A DNA stretch of 64,000 bases, from assembly GCA_905178155.1 (NCBI GenBank), contig CAJINV010000002.1:9618931-9682930 (forward strand). The letters are read 5' to 3'. Below the pieces are notes generated by a model. It had not been told where the DNA came from, did no database searches, and saw only the letters and a program-made list of their open reading frames with translations. Position numbers and translations under genes: made by a program. Positions 13,501-23,511 of the stretch are shown here, piece by piece (the first letter of the stretch is position 1; every line of letters begins with the position of its first letter). This DNA comes from Amoebophrya sp. A120 (Eukaryota > Sar > Dinophyceae > Syndiniales > Amoebophryaceae).

Positions 13501-16500
13501 CGTGAACGTAGCCATCGGCGTTGAGGAAAATGCGGACAAATCGGCGCTAAGGCTGAGCGGACGCGGGGAACTGCAGCTGGGGATTTTGATCGAGAACATG
13601 CGCCGGGAGGGCTACGAAATGACGCTGTCACCGCCTCGCGTCGTGACCACTATAGATCCCAGCGACGGCGTCACGGAGTTGGAGCCCTGGGAAAGCGTGC
13701 AGGTGGACGTTCCCACGGACCTTTCGGCCACCGTCATCGAACGTATCACACCAAAAAGTGTTAACGTTAACGGAATTTGGCATGCAGGAATGCGCGATAA
13801 ATGATGCCCAAACGTGTATTGCATAACATGCATGATAGCGAAAATTTGTCATGCATGACTGCAATGCCCCAAAACCGTTAACGTTAGCACTTTTTTGCTT
13901 GATAGAACGGCTTTCCAGTCGCGGAGGCGAGCTGAAGGAAATGGTATCAAATGTAAAAATGTCTGGGTCTGGAAACTTGTGATGCTGGGTGGCGTCTCAT
14001 GATGAGGCCACAAATGCTGGCTTAGCATGACAAGTTTCTGAGCTTCTAGGTGTTGCCTATTCTGCATGACAAACTGCACACAGAGAGGGCAGGAAAGGAG
14101 AGTGGCGCTGCAAGCAGTCAAAGTAAAAGTAGCCGGGCAAATGTAGAAAGAAAGCAAGAAGAAAAAGGGGAAGAAAGAAGGGAAGGAGAGACACTTTCTG
14201 AAACTATACTGCGACTAATCGAGAAAGAGAAGAAGAAAGCAGAGGAAGCCGGTGACGAGATGGCGCAGGGGGCATTCAGAATAATCCAAAAAGCGACGAA
14301 ACTGTTGCAGGAGGTAGAGGAGGCGAATAAAGGAGACGATGGAAGAAAGTCAAACGAAAAAGAAAGGGGACGGGAGGAAGGAGACCAAGAAGAAGCGATC
14401 AGCGAAGACGGAGAAGAGGAAGAAAAAGAAAGCTTCTACGGGGCGCAAGAATATGAAGGCACTCGGAGAGGATACGTGCTCAAAAGAGGGGCGACGGGAC
14501 AGGGATACTACATAGATCAGGGTCCAGAAGAGGCAGCGCGAGCATTTTTTCGGAATCTGGTGGCGTGGGGGGAGGATGAGAAAAGGGACGCGATTAATAA
14601 GGAGCGGGCGGAGGAAGGTCGAGATGAAAAAGAGGCGGACCAAGAGCAGCAAAAACGGAGAAAGGTGGAGAAACAAGACAAGAAAGCGAACCAAAACGGT
14701 GGAAACGAAGACGAAAAAAAGAAGCAAACGACGGAGGCCTCTAACTTCCCCACAGTCGAGAAATTAATGGAAGATGACCCCATGACATTGATGCAGAAAG
14801 AGAAAGAACAGCGGGAGAAGAGGAGGAGGAGGAGAAGAGGAGGAGGAGGCAGATGCAGTACGAAACTCCTATGCAGCGAGAACTAGCCCAAATGTATAGA
14901 GTCCTAGAAAAAGAAAACAGCGACGGAAAATGAATGAAGAAAGAGAAAATAGTGACTGCAGCGCGTTTCTTCTTTTTTGGATGAGATTGATGAATGGATA
15001 GCAAAGTAGAGGCAAGAAGAGGCCTCATACGTGAATGAAACAAACGAGCAAAGAAGACACAGACCGGGGCTCAAGGCGAAAAGGGCAAATGCGGGGCGTT
15101 CTGGCGGGTGCAGAGGGAAGAGCGTAGACACAAAACGCAACAGAAAAGAGCGATAAAAATGAGGTGACTGCGTATGGACCTTGTCTCGACACGTTCCCGC
15201 CAGCCCGGAGGGGTGCGGCGATGCTAATCATTTCGTTCCCGCCAGCCGTAAAGGCACGGCGCTGCTTTTCCTCTCCTTGCGCCGGCGGACCGCATGCACT
15301 GACGCGCTAGGAAACGAAAAGAAAAAGAAAGAGAAGAAAGAGAAACTATATAAAAGAAGTGGTGCCAGGGTTGCTAATTTAAAAGACTGCGCTAATGCAG
15401 CACCCCCCTTCCCCAAGGGGTCCCCCCGGGGCGGGCGCGATGGCGGCTCTGCGAATGCGGAGCTCCGCGGGCCGTTTCTATGGAAACGCATATAAAAGGG
15501 TGCGGGAAGAAGATCGGCAAAACGTGTCTGAAAGGGACACGCCGTTGGGTCGCCCGCCATCGTGATAGGATCACCGTGTCTGATCATTAGACCCCCTGTA
15601 TACTTTTTAGCGCGCAACCGGCCACGCACGTAGTTCTTCGAGCAAGTTTGTAAGACTAACCCATCAAGGCAATACTGGAACTCCACCTTGCTCGCGGGCT
15701 TGGATGGTAAGGCAGGTCAGCCACACATAGCGCCCACTGGCTGTAGCCATGCGTAAGCAATCGATAGCGGTTTTGCAGGTGCAGCCGGGTGGTAGTTAGG
15801 ATGTGGAACGCGTCTCCACCTAGGGGTATCGGCAGAGGCTAAATCTGTTCTAACGCCCAGGTATTGGCAGAGGCTAAATCTGTCTAACGCCCACCCGCCA
15901 GGAGTTAAATGGTGCTACTACTACTACTACTGCATCACAGAAAAATAGGGCTCTTGGATAACGTGCATTACAGATTTAAGACTCATGCCAGAAAAGCATG
16001 ACAAATCTCGCAATCTTCCAGACCCAGACATTCTTGCATTTGATAAATGGACGCGAACAGCAAGAACCGGACCACGCTTCGGTTCGAGATCGCGTCGCGC
16101 AATTTTTTCGGTTTGCGCGCCTGGGTCACCGAGGCCACGGGGGGACAGGCCGCCGTCGCCTGCGAGATGATTCCGCCCCGCCCGCTCCCGCCCGCGGCCG
16201 AGTTGGAGGCCGAAAGCTCGCGGCCGCCCGTCTTCGTGTCCGCCAACTCGGGGGTGGTGTACCTCGGGGACCACCGCAAGGCAAGCATGAAGGGCAAGCT
16301 GTTTGTGAACGCCGGGGACCACGTGTATGAGGGACAGATCGTGGGTATCCTGATTAAAAACGTCCCCACACCAGAGTCAAGATGGGAAATCTGCTAGACA
16401 AATCAACCAGCTTTGGGTGTTTGGCATGACAAGTTTGGCCCCGTATTGTAATCCTGTTTCGCTAGCTCCAGCAGCATCACTGGCCTAGCACATCATGCTG

Positions 16501-16892
16501 GTTCTAGCATCACAAATTCCAAAACACGACCAGAAAATGCTTCTCATGGGGCTCCGCATCAGAAACTTTTTTGGCATGCAGATTTGCATGACAACTCTGG
16601 GGTGGGGACGTTTTTACTCAGAATAGTGGGCGAGATCTCCTCCAACACGGGGTCGCAGGCCCTACACGTGGACGCCGAAATCAACCTGTGCCACAAACAC
16701 GACGGCTACGCCAGCTGCCACGGGGCGTCCGGAATCGGAACGCAACTGTCCCTGGAGGAGATGTTGGTGTATCTACAGGAGGACGAGTGCTTGGAGGTGA
16801 GGCCCGACCGGCTGGCAATGCGGAAGTTGTTGCTCAGCGCCGTGCAGCGCAAAACCAGACTAAAGCAGAAGCTGAAGCAGGCACAGAACTAG
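10509..16892 (+). CDS. typA: TypA/BipA translational GTPase, organelle-type
   Basis: Nine exons: 10509-10870, 11166-11247, 11490-11657, 11964-12931, 13176-13225, 13440-13743, 13910-13944, 16051-16345 and 16631-16892. They sum to 2526 nt (841 aa), against about 610 aa in bacteria. The G domain has AHVDHGKT (G1), ERGIT (switch I), [13 protein letters not shown] (G3) and NKVD (G4). Further on are the EF-G-like domain III signature ([21 protein letters not shown]) and the BipA-specific C-terminal domain ([41 protein letters not shown]). TypA is a ribosome-associated GTPase of bacteria and organelles. The N-terminal region before [14 protein letters not shown] is Arg/Ser/Ala-rich with RRFCSASS, resembling a mitochondrial or plastid presequence. 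ATGs at 10509 and 10668 are both possible starts. Low-complexity Gly/Ser/Ala inserts lengthen the domain II region. All eight introns are introners; the frame closes only if each element plus 5 bp is removed. Confidence 0.95.
10871..11160. mobile_element. Introner element, 290 bp, decayed ends
   Basis: The left end TACCAAATAG...ACCCGCC is mirrored by GGCGGG...CTTTGATA on the right. Flanking 5-mers have diverged (CGCTT/CTCCT). Removing the element plus 5 bp gives [20 protein letters not shown], the expected TypA N-terminus. Confidence 0.75.
11248..11484. mobile_element. Introner element, 237 bp
   Basis: The TIR is TATGGATGTGGACAACTCGT on the left and ACGAGGGGGGGTTGTCCGC...CATA on the right. 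The 5-mers have decayed (TGGCA/CGAGC). The element-plus-5 rule joins SQSGMA to [20 protein letters not shown] in frame. Confidence 0.8.
11658..11958. mobile_element. Introner element, 301 bp
   Basis: The ends are TATCTTGAGTGAAAGCGTCC and GGTGACGTTTTTCCACAGCATA. Target copies are TGGAG/CGGAG. Excision restores [24 protein letters not shown], matching TypA after DTPGHADF. Confidence 0.9.
12932..13170. mobile_element. Introner element, about 239 bp, CTCAAACGTTAC family
   Basis: The left arm TATGGGGCTCTCAAACGTTA is mirrored by TAACAGTTGAGAACGCCATA. Target copies are GAGAG/GAGAT. It belongs with the element at 45218, which uses the same CTCAAACGTTAC repeat. Excision gives [14 protein letters not shown]. 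My left boundary could be off by one base; the reading frame favours 12932. Confidence 0.88.
13226..13434. mobile_element. Introner element, 209 bp, TTACACTAACA family
   Basis: The TIR is TATGCAAGAAAAAAACTGTG / CACAGTTTTTTTCTTGGATA. The target duplication CGGCG is perfect. Excision joins NDAPG to [13 protein letters not shown]. The same family occurs at 60202. Confidence 0.95.
13744..13904. mobile_element. Introner element, 161 bp
   Basis: The ends are TATCACACCAAAAAGTGTTA and TAGCACTTTTTTGCTTGATA with a GTTAACG palindrome. The target duplication GAACG is perfect. Excision joins TVIE to [12 protein letters not shown]. The interior has GCATGATAG and TTTGTCATGC. Confidence 0.95.
13945..16045. 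mobile_element. Composite introner, 2101 bp, with cargo
   Basis: It has the same ends and interior as the 539-bp element at 4710 (CTGGGTCTGG family), with a perfect AATGG duplication. Relative to that copy it holds about 1.58 kb of extra DNA at 14076-15655. The host exons join as [15 protein letters not shown], so the entire 2.1 kb behaves as one intron. Confidence 0.93.
14260..14886 (+). CDS. ORF inside the composite introner, unknown
   Basis: A 208-residue ORF from ATG 14260; the frame is open upstream from about 14076 without another ATG. It is extremely rich in Lys, Glu, Arg and Gln. It holds one more ordered segment (residues about 70-110: [16 protein letters not shown], then [12 protein letters not shown]) between charged, probably coiled-coil stretches. 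I recognise no transposase, reverse transcriptase or other family. It lies in the cargo block that distinguishes this copy from its 539-bp relative. It may be a captured gene piece, a mobile-element gene, or a chance ORF in purine-rich DNA; purine bias alone can keep this frame open. Confidence 0.35.
   Translation: MAQGAFRIIQKATKLLQEVEEANKGDDGRKSNEKERGREEGDQEEAISEDGEEEEKESFYGAQEYEGTRRGYVLKRGATGQGYYIDQGPEEAARAFFRNLVAWGEDEKRDAINKERAEEGRDEKEADQEQQKRRKVEKQDKKANQNGGNEDEKKKQTTEASNFPTVEKLMEDDPMTLMQKEKEQREKRRRRRRGGGGRCSTKLLCSEN
16346..16625. mobile_element. Introner element, 280 bp, ACGT(A/C)CCCACACCAGAG family
   Basis: The left end is TATCCTGATTAAAAACGTCC, the right end ...GGGGACGTTTTTACTCAGAATA. 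The target duplication GTGGG is perfect. Excision gives [15 protein letters not shown] in TypA. It has the same orientation as the copy at 60680. Confidence 0.95.
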
Positions 16893-17907
16893 GGACAGCG
16901 CAAGGAAGCTGCTCGTCCGCCCGGAGAAGAGGCAATCATGCGTTTTTGGTTCCATTTTTAGCCCGCGATGAGTGTCGTTTCTATAAACGATTGACAGTAG
17001 TTCCTTGAATGGCGTCAGCTTCCCATGCCTGAATACTCATTACTGGTGACCAGAAATCAAAGAAGGCAAGAGTCAAAATAGCAAAAGTGACAATAGTGCC
17101 CAGTGGCGGGAAGAAGTTTTACTATACTGCGAAGCGACTCTACCGACCGTGGATACTTCCTCATATAGCGAGTACTTCTTTGTTCTTCTGTTGAATTTGG
17201 TGACGCACTTTTTCTTCTGCTCTGCAGAACAGTCGAGAACCTGTCGCTGAACCAGCATCCACGAAAAGAAATGGCTTTTGCAGGTTTCTTCTCCGATTTT
17301 GCTTGACCGGACGTGAAACCAGATCTGATGAAAAAGGAGATCGATGGGCACACCGGGCGAAATGATCTCTACGTCTGGCCACTCGATCCCTTCTTGTCTA
17401 GCTGTACCATCGTAGATAATTACATGCAGGGTGTACCACGTTCACGCAGCAGTTCTCCTAGGATTGCCTACCTCAGATCGGCGCTTTCTGTGCGAATTCG
17501 TGACCACCCTCCATGTTGTCGTGCTTCGCACCGCAAGCAGGCGGCTTTTCGCGAATCCAAGAAGGATCACTCGCGTTTTCTGGTGCGGCATAGGAACAGT
17601 GAACTTACCAGAATTTTTGCGTGACGAGCCACGCAATGCCAGTTCTTTTTTGAAAAGAAGAAGTGTCGCTCATAAACATGTATCGATACTTATTGCCTTG
17701 CTGCATTCTTGTATGCTGCAGTCGTCCACAGTGCCAGTACCAGTAGTAGTGAAGACCGTCTTGTTCTGGTGCTGGTGGTGCGACACTCTAAGTCGGTGAT
17801 AGCCGAGTGTGTCTCCAACTCCACAGCTAGAGAAGCGATCCTCATTAGTACACTACTTGTCACAGTCACGCTTACGCTTTTTATTTACAAAAACCCCATC
17901 AAAAGAT
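16893..17907. other. Intergenic, nothing recognised
   Basis: Downstream of the TypA stop there are only short chance ORFs and no introner ends. Upstream exons of the small gene at 17908 could be hidden here. Confidence 0.45.
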
Positions 17908-18425
17908 ATGATGTCTGGAGTAGCGTACGCGCGGACCGTGGAACGGCTGCGCAAGATTCATCACCGGGCGCAGCGGCTGCGGTATCCTGAGTAAAAACGT
18001 ACCCACACCAGAGTCAGGATGGTGATTTTGCAACACAAACCTAGGAGTTTTGTGAGTCACGCATGACAAGTTGCACTCCGCAGTGTAGTGCAGGTTAGCA
18101 AGTGCAGCCGCATCACAGATTCATCTGCTCATCCTGTTCACAGCATCACAAATTCCAAAACCCGATTGGAAATGGCTCTCATGGGGATGCGCATTACAAA
18201 TCTTCCTGTCTTTGCAAATCTGCATTACAACTCTGGTGTGGGGACGTTTTTACTCAGGATATGCGGACAGTGATTGCTAGCCTGGAAGGGGCCGGGAGAA
18301 ACACCGAAGCAGCGGGCGCGGCTGGTGGCACGGAGCAAGAGAAGCGTCGGTCGCGCGCCGTCCTGCCCGCCGGCTTACGCGCTGCGGACGTTCAGGCGTA
18401 CCGTGTGCGTGTCGGAATGAGCTAG
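17908..18425 (+). CDS. Small basic protein or 3' end of a larger gene
   Basis: Two exons, 17908-17982 and 18267-18425, give 77 residues from ATG 17908. The sequence is Arg/Ala-rich: ARTVERLRKIHHRAQRLR, then a Gly/Ala linker, then a tail ending VRVGMS. No family is recognised. Coding status rests on the introner at 17983, whose removal with the TGCGG duplication links two open frames (QRLR|TVIASLEG). The frame is open upstream of the ATG, so an earlier exon may exist. Confidence 0.5.
17983..18261. mobile_element. Introner element, 279 bp, CCCACACCAGAG family
   Basis: The TIR is TATCCTGAGTAAAAACGTAC / ACGTTTTTACTCAGGATA. The target duplication TGCGG is perfect. The interior has GCATGACAAG and GCATCACAAATTCC modules. 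Confidence 0.95.
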
Positions 18426-20551
18426 CGACGATGCGGGGTAGTCTTTTGGGGCTCTCGGGGAAAACGAAAATTCCTGTTCACATGGGCGAAGCAGCCTACG
18501 CAACGTACTCAAGTAGTCCGGAGACCACTGAAATAGAGACGAAGCGGCTGGGTCGACTTACGGGCTGTGTGCGGTGTTTGTTTCGCCTTGTGGATGTATA
18601 GAGATTGCTAGTTGATGTGCTGCACCGGACGCTCGCTTTATCAACTAGATGTACGGAAAAATTGTCGCAGTGACTTGCTTATCTTCTGCTAGGCAACCTT
18701 TTTTGGATAGCGAACACTATTCCTGCTGCTAGTGTTGAGACATAGCCGCATGCACCGGGTCGATGCTTCTGAGCAAGACATAAATTGCGCCTTGATTGTG
18801 CTATATTTCTACTCTTTGAGTCTGTTCAGCGAGTAGATTTCTAGCTGTGCAGCATGGAAAAACCCTCTGCCTTAGCCAGTGCAGCAATGGAAATCGCCTA
18901 CAAAATACGTCGGAAGAACCTTGCGGTTTTATAATATGCGTGAGACGGTCAACGTCAATTCGGTGGGATCCACTGTTTGGTCAAACTTTGACATGTGGTA
19001 GACTGTATGATCCTCTTCTTTCTGGTGAATTTATTCGGTTACGAAAGCGCCTGACTGCAAAAACAAAAGCACTTCTTTACGTCATTTATTGAAGTCGCGC
19101 GACGGGAAGGAGAACGGCGAGCTGGCGCCCATGAATCTCAACCAATGGTCACAATCAAGTGGCACATGCATGAAAATATCGAGGTACAGAATTCCCGTCG
19201 CTTTGGTCGGATCTATAAAATCAACCTTGATATTAAACCAAGATATCGATTTTTTGCACTGAACAGTAGGCGCGGACCTCACGCTTGTAGCCGCTTCGTC
19301 CACAAAAGAGCGAGATGATTGAAAGACGAAGGCCGCGGACTCCGTGAAAAGACATAAGCACGAATGTTAAGACCAAAGAATCGAAATACGTACAAGCAAA
19401 ATCAAATTCATTGTGGCTCTATCGCTCAGAGCTGCTCAACAAAGGTATGCACTAGGCGCCGCCTGTCTAGCGTATACTTTGCTTCTAGCCTCTCTGGTGC
19501 CGCTCGGCCATGTTGATGCCCCATTGTGTGAGCGACTGTACCGAGCCGGCATTGGACAATCACTACGAAAACGAAAAAAGGTCGAAAAGATCAAGAGAGT
19601 GACGCGATCAACACCAGAGCCTTGGCCTTTGTAAGCTTGTGAAGACACTTTTTACGGGCGCGAGCGACGCTTTAGCTCAGCGCTGCTTGGCTTGCCTAAA
19701 TAGTATTTACTCAAATTTTTATACTAATTGATGCCCCAGCAACGACTCACTACACCAGTAACAGTTTTTTCACACTACGGATCAGTACTCTAGGGAGGAC
19801 AGTTTGCACTTTCAGGATTGTCGTAGCAGCAATAGAACTAATTCTTGTCAGCGACCTGAAGCTAATAAAGCACGTAGTTATTGCTTCGAGCCGAGCTTTT
19901 ACTTGAGAAGGCAACTTTTTTAAACATTATTCGATTTTTCCTGCGGTTCGTTTGTGTCCGATTCCTGCGGCGGCGGTACATCAGGGAACAACGGCGCATG
20001 AGTAAGAAGCAAGTGGCCTGTTATATGAAGAATCGTTGGCGATTTTTGGAGACCGAACAAGAGAAATAGCAGGAAATACTCTACGCGGCGACGACAACGC
20101 TATCTCGAGGAAAAATTCCCACTGCCCGCCATCTTCGATCCAGTTTTATTGCGACTCTGTACTCACTTGTCGTCACCAATCGCAAGAAGCATGCGAGGTC
20201 GCAGCTGTGTTTTGCATTGTGAAGGTGCGGCCTCGTAGAGTAAGGAAGGGTGCTTTTGGCACTGCTTACCTGCTGGAAGCTTCTTCAAAGGTACTTGCAG
20301 CAATGAAGACATCACAGTGCAACATCCCATCGCCTGTCACTCAGAGGCCTCTTTCTACGGATAATTGCTGGTGTATTTCATGTACTGAGTGAGGCGTTTG
20401 TAATATCGCTTGTTCAGCTAGTGCAGCTGTCTCTGCTGCTAGCGTGACGACAGATGATGAGTTTGTAGTTGGAAAGAGTCATGTTGCTGCGTACTTAGTA
20501 GATGGCGGGAGCTTCAGCTTCTTCCAATTTGATACACTGACGGAAGTGGCC
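18426..20551. other. Intergenic, nothing firm
   Basis: Short ORFs only. A hydrophobic stretch in an open frame at about 19413-19634 has no ATG and no family match. No introner pair was found. The TFIIS promoter and 5' UTR presumably lie at the right end. Confidence 0.45.
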
Positions 20552-23511
20552 ATGGCGGGACAAACGGAGCAGGTGACCAGACTGCTGCAGGTGAAAGAAA
20601 AACTCGTCCAGATTTGCAATGCCTCGGAGGACGGTATCCCTGCAAAAAAAGTAACATGTCTGGATCGGGAAGGCGCCAGGATGTGTAACCCGCGGGGTAT
20701 TTTGAAACGTGAGCGCAGCGGCCATTCAAGAGTACAAGTACATGCTGCGGCAGAGCAGCGCTTCTTGACACGAGCTGCAAAGCGAAATAGTGCTATCAAG
20801 TGCCATGATGTACAAAGCGCCGCGGCACCGCATACTGTGTACGCGCGCAAAATAATGATCCAAAAATCTGTCCTCATGCACGTAGTTGCTTGCTGTTGCT
20901 CTAGAGCTACTTTCATTCTGCTCGCTTTGATTTGCATGAAAATAGCCTAGATCATAACTCTCTCGAGCTGGACATGGGTGTTTTTTTGCAGTGGATAGAC
21001 GAGGCGGAAATTGCCGCGCAGCTGCCAGATCTGCTGGACGAGTTGGAGAAAGTGCACGTGACCCACAGCCTGCTGAAGGAAACCCTGCTGGGCAAGGCGG
21101 TTCGCGAAGTCTCCGTGAGCCCGAAAGTGCCGAAAGATCTCGCGGACAAGGCCTCGCAGTTGGTGCTAAAATGGAAGCGCGTCGTGCAGCTGGCAAACAA
21201 CACCTCCTCCACCGGCTCGCAGTTGGGGTCCCAGGCGTCACTCGCGAAAATGAATCCGGGCGCGGCGCCGACGTCAAATCGCGAGCGGTCTCCTCGGCGC
21301 GCTGAGCCAACCACGGGTGCGGCAAGCTCCAGCAGCAGTGCCGAGCAAGGCACGTCTAGCCAACATCCTGAAGACAAAGAACGAAAGGAAGAACAACCCA
21401 ATAGCCAGCAGGCGCAACAACAACAAGGACAACATCCAAGAGCAAACAGCCAAGCACCGGCGGGGCAGGACGGCATCAAAAATCCATCACTGGTTCCTGC
21501 TCGAGGCAGTGCCTCCTTTCCATCCGTGCTGGGGGGAAGTACAGACGCCGGCGACAAAGCGAAATTGCTGAAGAGTGTGGCGACGATGGGCAGCCAACTG
21601 AGCAGTCAGATGAGTTTCACCTCCGGGGACCCCCGAGTGGTCACGCGAACGAAACTTCACGCCGCACTGGTGTACGACGAAAGCGAAAATGAATACGGCA
21701 TGCTGGTAAAGATAGTGTTGCTGTAAGATGTCGAAAAGTTGCAGATTTTCGACATTCGTGATTAGTATCTCGTCGGCGGACAGGAGATGAACAGCCTGTG
21801 TTTTTCTGCGTCTATTGCTTTGACAGGGGCTGCTCAGAAACAAATCACTCATCGCAAAATATTACTTATGTGGAATGCAGGAAAAATAAAGCGCCTATTT
21901 GTTATGTGAACAAAAGACTTGCGCTTTATCAATCTGCAGCATTGATCATATAGTTTTCCACACAAAATATAATCCAAATATATATATACAGGAAGAAGAA
22001 ATTGCTAAGAAGAAGCTGCTACGAAATGCAACAATCTGCGTCACAATCATGCAAAGAATCAAAGCGCTTTAGATCCATATCTATGCAGAATTCTTGTATG
22101 ATGTTGTGAGTATAAAAACAAGCAGCACCAGCAGCATCTGCCCCGTGCTGAAGAATCGGCTATCGTGCGGGCCGTCATTCGAGTTTGTGATGGTGCGTGT
22201 TTCCTAGAGTACTTTTTATATACTGTCCTCCGCTCCCGTGGTGGTACTGCGTAAACTAGGAAAACATTTTTCTTGGTCACTTGAGTTGGTCGAATTCCAT
22301 TTCCAATTCATGAAACTGGCAACATGCAATGAATTGGAAAGCGGCAAGAGGTTCATTCATTAGAACGGCTGTGACGCGCGGTTTGCGGTTGATGGTTCAA
22401 AAATTGCGACGACATAGCCGCGGAGATGGAGCAGTCACTTTTCAACGAGCTAAAAGGAAAGGAGTACTCCATCCAGGTGCGGTCAATTCTATCCAATTTG
22501 AAGGACAAGCGCAACAAGGACTTCAAACTGCGTGTGCGGCTGGGCATGATCAACCTCGCCGACAGCTACAAGCTTACCCCGCACGACATGGCCTCGGACG
22601 ACAAGCGGAAGGAGAGAGAAAAAATCATTCAGGAAGCCACGGAGGCAATGGACCTGGATTACGACAAAAAGAGGATGAAGGTAAGGAACCGCGGAGAATA
22701 CTTTCTTGACAATGTTCTTTATCAAGTTCGTCTCACTTCAAAAACTCTATCTTGCATTTTTGGCCGCGACGGAAAGATCCGCGACGTCTTTTATGGCCAG
22801 ATTATATGATGAAAAAAACAAATCACACAGATTTCCTCCACCTTCACATGCAACAAGTGCAACACGAACCGCTGCACGTACTATGGAATGAAAATAATGA
22901 TTCACTGATCCCGCTCCCGGCCGGTTTGATAGAAGTCATGCTCACCAGTATGAGAAGGAAAATTTGCATAAGCGTGTGACGACAAAATGCTTTTTTTTGT
23001 ATACATAGATGAATACCTCAACATAGGAAGATAAATGTCTGCCAAGAGCAGGCGGAAAAGCCCTGTATTTGAGACCCCCGGGGCGGGGCAGGTTGTTTCC
23101 GGTCGATACCATTTACCAGCTCCAAACGCGGTCGAGCGACGAACCGATGACTACCTTCGTATCCGAATCGAAAGAACTTCTGCTTTACTCCCCACGGAAG
23201 AGAATATTTTCAATCCTCAAAGAGTTGAAGATGAACTGTTACGGCAGGTCCGTATACAACATGTGGACACGTTGATGACAAGCATGAGGATGAAGAAGAC
23301 GAAGATCTCCCTTTGGTTTTAAGTAAATTAATGTTCTTTTGTCGGACGGCGCTTCTCACTGACTTCCACTTCTGCATTACTGCAAAGGGTTTTGCTTTTG
23401 CATGACAAGACGGGTCTTCTCTGCGCCCGTGGGGGCACGAAGGAGAAGATCCTTTCTGCCTGATACTCTGTCACGTGTCAGACCTGTGGCAACCGCTGGA
23501 AATTTTGTTGA
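20552..23511 (+). CDS. TFIIS: Transcription elongation factor TFIIS
   Basis: Exons 20552-20634, 21003-21706, 22400-22680, 22831-22881, 23114-23159 and 23471-23511 total 1206 nt (401 aa). Domain I (TFS2N/LW) is visible in exon 2 as LPDLLDELEKVHVTHSLLKE through LVLKWKRVV. A Ser/Gln-rich linker follows. The central domain, which binds Pol II, includes NCDDIAAEMEQSLFNELKG, RSILSNLKDKRN and the MASDDKRKEREK helix. The C-terminal zinc ribbon has CNKCNTNRCTYY, the invariant acidic hairpin QTRSSDEPMTTF and the final CQTCGNRWKFC, giving all four zinc-binding Cys and the catalytic Asp-Glu. TFIIS rescues backtracked Pol II by stimulating RNA cleavage. The hairpin and the second Cys pair are on separate exons split by introners. 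Intron 3 (22681-22830) is ordinary GT-AG; intron 2 is poorly defined. Confidence 0.95.
20635..20997. mobile_element. Introner element, 363 bp
   Basis: The left end TATCCCTGCAAAAAAAGTAA is mirrored by TGTTTTTTTGCAGTGGATA. Target copies are GACGG/GACGA. An apparent GT...CAG reading exists, but it breaks the frame; the element-plus-5 rule gives NASEDGAEIAAQLPDLLDEL. Confidence 0.88.
21707..22399. other. TFIIS intron 2, boundary class uncertain
   Basis: Removal of 21707-22399 gives EYGML|ENCDDIAAEMEQ in frame. It starts TAAAG and its right end is GATG plus GTTCA, like a decayed introner, but the inverted repeats are not convincing. No GT-AG pair preserves the frame. Confidence 0.5.
22882..23108. 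mobile_element. Introner element, 227 bp, decayed
   Basis: It begins TATGGAATG and ends GGTCGATA; the 5-mers have diverged (CGTAC/CCATT). Excision gives CTYYQLQTRSSDEPMTTF, the exact TFIIS zinc-ribbon hairpin, which is strong evidence for the boundaries. Confidence 0.82.
23160..23465. mobile_element. Introner element, 306 bp, decayed
   Basis: It begins TATCCGAATCG and ends GCCTGATA; the 5-mers are CTTCG/CTCTG. Excision gives MTTFVTCQTCGNRWKFC, completing the zinc ribbon. Confidence 0.82.

Noticed and set aside
10509-16892. Bacterial contamination or recent bacterial transfer of typA
   Set aside because: The gene is split by eight host-type introners and carries a eukaryote-style presequence, so it is a resident nuclear gene.
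19413-19634. Small membrane protein gene
   Set aside because: A hydrophobic stretch is present, but there is no ATG, no family match and no supporting splice join.
20634-20991. Ordinary GT...CAG intron in TFIIS
   Set aside because: It would leave the frame broken, while the inverted repeats, GACGG/GACGA copies and the TFIIS sequence all support the introner boundaries.
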